Of a stretch of 28,367 nt of DNA, positions 24,052 to 28,367 are shown piece after piece. A program made the translations under genes and the position numbers. The notes under the pieces were generated by a model. It was not told the DNA's origin. It saw only the letters and a list, made by a program, of their open reading frames with translations, and made no database searches. Source of the DNA: DATBLE01 sp046732255 (GTDB lineage: Bacteria; Actinomycetota; Thermoleophilia; Gaiellales; Gaiellaceae); assembly GCA_046732255.1 (NCBI GenBank), contig JBKPMR010000100.1, positions 1 through 28,367 on the forward strand, in the 5' to 3' direction. How positions within the stretch are numbered: the first letter of the stretch is position 1; each line of letters begins with the position of its first letter.

Positions 24052-24450
24052 GTGGTTCTTGCCGATTACAACTTCGCCAGCTTCCTCTGGGACATCCTCG
24101 TCGTGTTCGCGTTCGTGATCTGGTTCTGGCTCCTGATCACGGTCTTCGCGGACATCTTCCGCCGACACGACACGTCAGGCTTCGCGAAGGTGCTGTGGGT
24201 GATCTTCGTGATCATCGCTCCCTATCTCGGCGTTCTGATCTACCTGCTCGTCGAGCACAAGGGCATGGCCGAGCGGAACGTGAAGCAAGTCGAGGCTCAA
24301 CAGGCCCAGATGGACGCCTACGTCAAGTCCGTAGCGGGGAGCGGCGGCGCGGCGTCCGAGATCGAGAAGGCCAAGGCGCTCCTCGACTCGGGCGCGATCA
24401 CGCAGGCCGAGTACGACGCGATCAAGGCGAAGGCGCTCGCCTCGTCATGA
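24052..24450 (+). CDS. Two-helix membrane protein with C-terminal SHOCT domain
   Basis: With the GTG start the protein has 132 residues. Two membrane helices (FLWDILVVFAFVIWFWLLIT and VLWVIFVIIAPYLGVLIYLL) around a cytosolic loop match the PLDc_N-type membrane module; a linker rich in Gln, Lys and Glu follows. The last ~30 residues (IEKAKALLDSGAITQAEYDA) are a SHOCT domain, a short helical module often found at protein ends and thought to mediate oligomerisation. Common in actinobacteria, function unknown. An in-frame ATG at 24016 would add 12 residues but lies in the -10 element. The gene ends just before a repeat cluster. Confidence 0.82.
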   Translation: MVLADYNFASFLWDILVVFAFVIWFWLLITVFADIFRRHDTSGFAKVLWVIFVIIAPYLGVLIYLLVEHKGMAERNVKQVEAQQAQMDAYVKSVAGSGGAASEIEKAKALLDSGAITQAEYDAIKAKALASS

Positions 24451-24496
24451 TGAGCACGGAGAGGACAGGCAGACGATGAGCACGGAGAGGGACAGG
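24449..24496 (+). repeat. Imperfect ~26-bp tandem duplication after the SHOCT gene
   Basis: GATGAGCACGGAGAGG occurs at 24449-24464 and again at 24475-24490, each followed by ACAGG or GACAGG. The first copy overlaps the SHOCT stop codon. Each copy contains an ATG opening a very short frame. Confidence 0.8.
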
Positions 24497-24513
24497 TCTG
24501 ACAGACCTGTCCC
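24489..24513. terminator. Perfect 11-bp hairpin, possible bidirectional terminator
   Basis: GGGACAGGTCT pairs perfectly with AGACCTGTCCC around a 3-nt GAC loop. It lies between two convergent genes (SHOCT gene ending 24450, exporter ending 24581), where a terminator for both is expected. There is no T-tract, so intrinsic termination is uncertain. Confidence 0.55.
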
Positions 24514-24546
24514 CGGTTCCGTTGACAGACCTGTCCCCGGTTCCGT
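24499..24546 (+). repeat. Two perfect 24-bp tandem repeats
   Basis: Bases 24499-24522 and 24523-24546 are identical (TGACAGACCTGTCCCC then GGTTCCGT). Each copy holds the right arm of the adjacent hairpin, so the left arm (24489-24499) can pair with either copy. The GGGACAG-type palindromic core is reminiscent of small dispersed repeats; whether it recurs in this genome cannot be seen here. Confidence 0.85.
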
Positions 24547-24580
24547 CTAGTCCGCGCGAGCCGGCCGTCTGGGTGTTCCG

Positions 24581-26212
24581 TCAGGCGGCCGGCGACGCGG
24601 CTTCGGCTTCCGCAGTCCCGGTCGGCGCCGGTGCCGACTCCCCCGGCTCCCCGGCGTGGTACGCGGCAAGCAGACGTCGCTCGTCGTCGCGCTTCGGGAA
24701 GGCGAACCAGACCAGGGCGGCCCCGGCCAGCACGGCGATGATGCCTGCGAGATAGGCCCACTGGTCGCCCTGCAGGAAGGCCGCCTTGGCGCCGGCGATG
24801 ATGTTGTCCTGGACGGAGGTCGGGTACCGCGCGGCGGTGTCGGCCGCGCTGGCGAACGACTTCGTCAGCTCGGTTTGTACCTGGTCGCTGACGTTCTGGC
24901 CGGAGGCGGCGACCGCGGCGCCGGCGGCGGCTGCGTAGCCGGCGGTCAAGAGCGCTCCGAAGATGGACTGCATGATCGCCCCGCCGAGATCGCGCTGGAG
25001 GTCGGCCGTGCCGGAGGCCATCCCGACCCGCTTCACCGGCACCGAGCCGGTCAGGGAGTGGGAGGCGGGGGTGCCGGCAAGGCCGACGCCGATGCCGAGG
25101 AACGAGTAGCCGAGCGCCACCTTCCAATAGGAGATGTCCTCCTTCCAGAGGAGCAGCATCGTCAGGAATCCGAGCAGGATGAAGACGTAACCGCTGAGCA
25201 ACGTCTGCCGGGCCCCGTTCCGCTCGACGAGCTTCGCCGACCTTGGAGCGACGACGACCATGAAGGCCGCCGCCGGCAGGATCGCCAGCCCGGCATCGAC
25301 CGTCGAGTAGCCGAGGACGTTCTGGAGGAACTGCTGACCGATGAACATCGCCCCCATCAGCGACCCGAACACGATGATCCCGGCCACGGCGGCGACCCAG
25401 AAGGTCGGGCGCGCGGCGACGTGTAGGTCGTAGAGCGGATTCGGAGCTCGGCGTTGCCGGAAGAAGAAGCCGACCAGGCCGACGGACGCGACCAGGAACA
25501 GGACGAGTGTCAGCGTGCCCTTGTTCGGGACGGCGGCGAAGTTGATCCCGAGGATCAGCGCGCCGACGAGAAAGACGGACACGGTCCCGCCGACGTGGTC
25601 GACAGGCTCTGTCGACTCGTTCACGTGGCTCGGCACGAGGACCACCGCCATCACGAGCGCGATCACCGCGAGCGGCAACGTGAGCAGGAAGACCGACCCC
25701 CACCAGAAGTGCTCGAGCAGGACGCCGGAGCACAGCGGTCCGAGTGCGGCGATCGCGCCGCCGGTCGCCGCCCACAGGGCGATCGCGCGGGTGCGCGCCG
25801 CCCCCGACCACAGGGCCGTGATCAGTGCGAGCGTGGTCGGGTACGCCATGCCCGCAGCGAGCCCGCCGACGATGCGGGCGACGATCAGCACGTTCTCGTT
25901 CGGCGCCCAGGCGGCGAGGCAGTCGGCCGGAACGGTCAGAACCATCCCGAGCACGAGCAGGAGCTTTCGCCCGTACCGGTCGCCGACCGCGCCGAGGTAG
26001 AGCACCGAGGCGGCCAGTCCCAGCGAATAACCGACGGCGATCAGGTTCAGCGCGGTCTGCGACGCGTCGAAGTGGTCGCCGATCGAGGGCAGGGCCACGT
26101 TCGCGACCGCCAGGCCGAGATTGGCCACCGCCGCGACGGCGATCAGGGCCCCGAGAACGAGCCCGGCACGTGCCGGCGCGGCCGACCCGCCGTTGGGAGC
26201 AGCGACGCTCAC
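24581..26212 (-). CDS. MFS drug exporter, DHA2 (EmrB/QacA) family
   Basis: A 543-residue protein with about 14 membrane helices, expected to expel drugs or other hydrophobic compounds in exchange for protons. The loop 2-3 motif is LGAVGDRYGRKLLLVLGM. ALWAATGGAIAALGPLCSGV in helix 5 corresponds to the antiporter motif C (GxxxGPxxGG-like) region, and WWGSVFLLTLPLAVIAL follows as in QacA-type proteins. GTG start at 26212 with in-frame TAG 12 nt upstream and no Shine-Dalgarno, suggesting a leaderless message from the promoter at 26219-26247. No TetR- or MarR-type regulator adjoins it. The C-terminal ~25 residues are Ala/Glu/Pro-rich and probably disordered. Confidence 0.9.
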   Translation of the reverse strand: MSVAAPNGGSAAPARAGLVLGALIAVAAVANLGLAVANVALPSIGDHFDASQTALNLIAVGYSLGLAASVLYLGAVGDRYGRKLLLVLGMVLTVPADCLAAWAPNENVLIVARIVGGLAAGMAYPTTLALITALWSGAARTRAIALWAATGGAIAALGPLCSGVLLEHFWWGSVFLLTLPLAVIALVMAVVLVPSHVNESTEPVDHVGGTVSVFLVGALILGINFAAVPNKGTLTLVLFLVASVGLVGFFFRQRRAPNPLYDLHVAARPTFWVAAVAGIIVFGSLMGAMFIGQQFLQNVLGYSTVDAGLAILPAAAFMVVVAPRSAKLVERNGARQTLLSGYVFILLGFLTMLLLWKEDISYWKVALGYSFLGIGVGLAGTPASHSLTGSVPVKRVGMASGTADLQRDLGGAIMQSIFGALLTAGYAAAAGAAVAASGQNVSDQVQTELTKSFASAADTAARYPTSVQDNIIAGAKAAFLQGDQWAYLAGIIAVLAGAALVWFAFPKRDDERRLLAAYHAGEPGESAPAPTGTAEAEAASPAA

Positions 26213-26218
26213 GACGCG

Positions 26219-26247
26219 ACCCTAGTTCCGGGTTCGGGAGGGGTCAA
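26219..26247 (-). promoter_or_regulatory. Predicted leaderless promoter of the MFS exporter
   Basis: Minus strand: TTGACC (26247-26242), 17-bp spacer, TAGGGT (26224-26219), then 6 nt to GTG 26212. The best promoter match in the window. The -35 overlaps the TGA stop of the gene upstream (26244-26246). Confidence 0.65.
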
Positions 26248-26879
26248 ATCGAGAAGTTGACGGGGGTCGTCGCCAGCCAGATCACGCCGGCCAGGAAGAT
26301 CGCGAAGCCGAGCCCGAGGAGGACCTCACGCTGGCGCCGCGAGGGAACCTTCGTGGAGATGCCGGCGAAGAAGAGCGCCGAGGCGAACAGGACGACGGCG
26401 AGGAGGTCGTCGTCGGCGTTGCGGTTCGCCGCGGCCGCCGCGTCCGCACGCCGGTCCGCGGTTCGCGCAAGCCCGTCGGCTCTCTGGGCTTCCGCCACCC
26501 GGTATTCCGGCAGCACGAAGGGGCTCGACGGAGCATTTGGGTTGTCGCGCGGCCGCGTGGCGATCCAGGCGGCGAACGCCGGGCGGAACTCGTCCCGGAA
26601 GCGCTCCCGGTAGTAGGCGGCGAGCTGCCGGTTCCCGGCAAGATCGGCGTTCGACCATTGGATGAAGGTCGCGATGTCGATCTGCGTGAGCTGTCCCGCC
26701 CGCGTGGCCGCCTGGGACGACTCGATGCGTGCCGCGGTCGACTTCCCGGTCTTCGACGCCTGCTCTCCTCGCCAGCGGCCCGACTGAAACGTGCTCCATG
26801 CGGTCGCCAGCGCCGCCGCCGCGAGCAGGAACGTCGCAAGCACCTCGAGCCGGCGCTCCCACGTGCTGCGATCCTCCAC
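26244..26879 (-). CDS. Unknown three-helix membrane protein
   Basis: I do not recognise the family with confidence (a DUF4337-like relationship is possible but not shown). The 211-residue protein has one helix near the N-terminus (LEVLATFLLAAAALATAWST), a central ~115-residue soluble part with AAYYRERFRDEFRPAFAAW and an Ala/Arg/Asp-rich stretch that could form a coiled coil, and two C-terminal helices (LLAVVLFASALFFAGIS and VLLGLGFAIFLAGVIWLA). The start is GTG 26879, 2 nt after the TAG of the ion-channel-like gene, which implies translational coupling; the frame upstream of this is only open by chance. Its fixed position behind 26882-27592 suggests the two proteins work together. Confidence 0.7.
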   Translation of the reverse strand: MEDRSTWERRLEVLATFLLAAAALATAWSTFQSGRWRGEQASKTGKSTAARIESSQAATRAGQLTQIDIATFIQWSNADLAGNRQLAAYYRERFRDEFRPAFAAWIATRPRDNPNAPSSPFVLPEYRVAEAQRADGLARTADRRADAAAAANRNADDDLLAVVLFASALFFAGISTKVPSRRQREVLLGLGFAIFLAGVIWLATTPVNFSI

Positions 26880-26881
26880 GT

Positions 26882-27592
26882 CTAGGAGAAGACGTTGACC
26901 GCCCGCGCGATCACGAGGCCGACGACGCTCAGCGAGATGATCGATTGCAGGGCCATCGTCAGCTTCGCCCACGACGCCATCGGCATCACGTCGGTCGGGC
27001 TGAACGCAGTGCTCGTCGTCAGGCCGAGGATCAGGTAGTCGACGTACGTGGCGCGCCACCCCGGGGGAGCGAGCTCTGGGCTCAGCTGCTGCGAGAAGGC
27101 GAAGTCGGGGTACGCACGCTCGCCGTGATAGCGCGCGAACGGCCCGCCGCTATCGAGCAGCCAGTAGATCAGGCTGAAGACGAGGACGTTGCCCAGCCAC
27201 ACGACGGCGCCCGAGGCGAGCAGGCTACTGGCGTCCTCGGTCACTTTGCCGCCCTCGATCAGGTCTTTGATCAGGATCGTCGTCGACGCCAGCGTCGCCG
27301 CCGCCAGCGCGAGAACGAGCCCGACCGAGATCGGGCGCAACCAGCGCCGACGTCCGACCACGTGCGCCGGGTCGAACGCGACCAGGCACGCGAGCAGACC
27401 GATCTCGATTCCGGGAACAAGCCAGTCCGGACCGAGGGACTCGCGATCCGGGACCGTGATCCGTAAGGTGATCGAGACGGCGACGAAGAATCCGACCGCG
27501 AGCGCGACCGGCCACCGCGGCTCGACGACGATCCGCTCGTCGCCGGCGCGCGGGGATTCGCCGGCCGGTGCGCTCTCCGCTTCGGTCGCCAC
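26882..27592 (-). CDS. Ion-channel-like membrane protein without a K+ filter
   Basis: A 236-residue protein with about five hydrophobic helices. The last third has the layout of a two-helix pore module: YVDYLILGLTTSTAF (from residue 183), then SPTDVMPMASWAKL, then QSIISLSVVGLVIARAVNVF. TSTAFSPTDVMP (193-204) stands where potassium channels have TTVGYGDxxP, so the pore architecture seems kept but the GYG filter is absent; ion selectivity, if it conducts at all, is unknown. GTG start at 27592 with TAGCGT 7 nt upstream. It is followed 2 nt later by the unknown gene at 26244-26879, forming a two-gene unit. Confidence 0.7.
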   Translation of the reverse strand: MATEAESAPAGESPRAGDERIVVEPRWPVALAVGFFVAVSITLRITVPDRESLGPDWLVPGIEIGLLACLVAFDPAHVVGRRRWLRPISVGLVLALAAATLASTTILIKDLIEGGKVTEDASSLLASGAVVWLGNVLVFSLIYWLLDSGGPFARYHGERAYPDFAFSQQLSPELAPPGWRATYVDYLILGLTTSTAFSPTDVMPMASWAKLTMALQSIISLSVVGLVIARAVNVFS

Positions 27593-27806
27593 GCGACTAA
27601 CGCTAAACCAGTCGTCAAGAACGATGGCGGTCGGGACCGAACCGTTTTGCGTCTGCGCGCGAACTGGTTAGAGAGGGCGGGGCCGCCCCGAGACACGTCC
27701 GGCCGGCACGGGAGAGTTCACCAGGACCGCACGAAGGAGCACCCCGCCCGGGCGATCATCTCTGACGGCGCCAGGCGTGGCAACGTCCAAATGCGTCAAT
27801 AAACGA
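27593..27806. other. 214-bp intergenic region
   Basis: The longest gap in the window. It holds the presumed promoter for the ion-channel-like gene at its left end, a short GC palindrome around 27675-27689 (GGGCGGGGCCGCCCC), and a 7-bp inverted repeat (CCAGGCG with CGCCTGG) near 27771-27826 that runs into the end of the next gene. I looked for a tRNA and found no cloverleaf or T-arm on either strand. The sequence around 27780-27810 is less GC-rich (AATAAACGATC) than its surroundings. Confidence 0.5.
27600..27605 (-). promoter_or_regulatory. -10-like element of the ion-channel-like gene
   Basis: TAGCGT on the minus strand lies 7 nt before GTG 27592. It fits the TAG-initial pattern of the other leaderless candidates; no -35 is evident. 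Confidence 0.35.
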
Positions 27807-27986
27807 TCAGGGCGCCTGGTTGGGATCGGCCGGCCAGCCGCCCGGCAGCGAATCGTCCGAGGAGCAGCCCGCGGTCGTGCAGGCGGCCGGCGGGGTCCGG
27901 CTCTGCCCGTGCCTGGAGTAGGCGAGCAGACCCGCCACGAGGGCAGCCGACAGGGCGGCGATGACGAGGACACCACGGATGACCAC
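27807..27986 (-). CDS. Small single-helix membrane protein with two cysteines
   Basis: A 59-residue product: an N-terminal membrane helix (VIRGVLVIAALSAALVAGLL), then a short polar tail with two cysteines (AACTTAGCSSDD) and a Pro/Gly-rich end. Third codon positions are almost all G or C, which argues for real coding. There is no lipobox of normal form, so the cysteines would face the outside as a possible disulfide. GTG 27986 is the chosen start; an in-frame ATG at 28025 would give 72 residues with a CAGGG close upstream and is a fair alternative. Divergent from the next gene. No known family recognised. Confidence 0.45.
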   Translation of the reverse strand: MVIRGVLVIAALSAALVAGLLAYSRHGQSRTPPAACTTAGCSSDDSLPGGWPADPNQAP

Positions 27987-28054
27987 GCTGTCGCGAGTGT
28001 GCCAGCACGATCGGATCGGCACCATCCCTGAAACGAGCGACCTGAGAACCGTGC

Positions 28055-28060
28055 TAGATC
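28055..28060 (+). promoter_or_regulatory. -10-like element of the right-edge gene
   Basis: TAGATC lies 7 nt before ATG 28068, without a Shine-Dalgarno sequence. The CTAG at 28054-28057 is symmetric, so it could also contribute to the opposing small gene. Confidence 0.35.
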
Positions 28061-28067
28061 TCCACCG

Positions 28068-28367
28068 ATGGCCGTCGACGACAAGGAACTGGATCGCCTC
28101 TTCGGACTTTCCCTGGACGAGTTCACGACCGCCCGGAACGAGCTCGCCAAACGCCTGAAGGCTGAGCAGGACCCCGAGGCGGCGGAGGCGATCCGCACGC
28201 TGGCCAAGCCGACCGTTCCGGCGTGGACGATCAACCAGCTCAGCCGCGTCGACCGCGCCGGCATCCGGGCCCTTCTCGAGGCCGGGGAGGCGCTGCGTGC
28301 CGCTCAACAGCGTCTGCTCGGCGGCGACGACGCCGCCGACGCCCTGCGCGAGGCGACCGCCCACGAG
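28068..28367 (+). CDS. Conserved actinobacterial hypothetical protein, 5' part (runs off window)
   Basis: The first 100 codons of a gene cut by the right edge. The protein begins MAVDDKELDRLFGLSLDEF, continues TTARNELAKRLKAEQDPEAA and has KPTVPAWTINQLSR near residue 50, then an Ala/Leu-rich helical region. This layout (LxxLFxLPLxEF, then ARNxLAKxL, then KPTxxAWxxNxL) is one I associate with an uncharacterised family widespread in actinobacteria; no function is known to me. Predicted all-helical and soluble. ATG start with the -10-like TAGATC 7 nt upstream. Reading frame is clean with G/C third positions, so coding is secure though the family assignment is from memory of the pattern. Confidence 0.72.
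   Translation, partial: MAVDDKELDRLFGLSLDEFTTARNELAKRLKAEQDPEAAEAIRTLAKPTVPAWTINQLSRVDRAGIRALLEAGEALRAAQQRLLGGDDAADALREATAHE

Noticed and set aside
24449..24550. CRISPR array.
   Set aside because: Only two directly abutting copies of each repeat, no spacers of separate sequence and no cas genes in the window.
27593..27806. tRNA or other structured RNA gene in the longest gap.
   Set aside because: No cloverleaf, T-arm or conserved RNA motif found on either strand; only short GC palindromes.

Overview
The window is GC-rich DNA (roughly 70% by eye, not counted) with dense genes, many GTG starts and strong G/C preference at third codon positions. The gene families (SHOCT membrane protein, GAP/Sap-family membrane protein, CydDC with CydAB, type II NADH dehydrogenase, DUF2252) point to an actinobacterium. 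A deep lineage such as Thermoleophilia (Gaiellales/Solirubrobacterales) is my best guess, but that placement is inference. I see no rRNA, tRNA, insertion sequence, prophage or CRISPR array. No stretch over 300 bp lacks a gene; the longest gap is 27593-27806.

Left part, 2-11649: sugar metabolism. After the 3' end of a DUF2252 gene, six tightly packed plus-strand genes form a probable operon behind one good promoter (647-675): a divergent glucose-6-phosphate dehydrogenase, a GH15 glucoamylase/trehalase-type hydrolase, an MFS sugar transporter, a GMC oxidoreductase with a four-cysteine motif, a second MFS transporter and an aldose 1-epimerase. A minus-strand pair (SCP2-domain protein, then an amylo-alpha-1,6-glucosidase-like debranching enzyme) runs into the end of this operon with a 32-bp tail overlap. 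Together they could release glucose from alpha-glucan or trehalose, interconvert anomers, oxidise free sugar through the GMC enzyme, and send glucose 6-phosphate into the oxidative pentose phosphate route.

Middle part, 11710-19701: respiration. A DMT-type membrane protein is followed by cytochrome bd oxidase (cydA-cydB) and its ABC assembly exporter (cydD-cydC), all four on the minus strand, with a plus-strand type II NADH dehydrogenase gene set between the two pairs. This is a minimal NADH-to-oxygen chain: NDH-2, quinone, cytochrome bd.

Right part, 19784-28367: membrane proteins. A CPA1-type cation/proton antiporter and a DUF389 protein are followed by a GAP-family protein, a DUF4239-like protein, a SHOCT-domain protein, a 14-TM drug exporter of the MFS, and a coupled pair of an ion-channel-like protein and an unknown membrane protein. 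A small cysteine-containing membrane protein and the start of a conserved hypothetical gene close the window. Between the SHOCT gene and the exporter lies a compact cluster of tandem repeats with a perfect 11-bp hairpin (24449-24550).

A recurring regulatory theme is a TAG-initial -10-like hexamer 6-11 nt before GTG or ATG starts with no Shine-Dalgarno sequence, which suggests leaderless transcripts for about nine genes.
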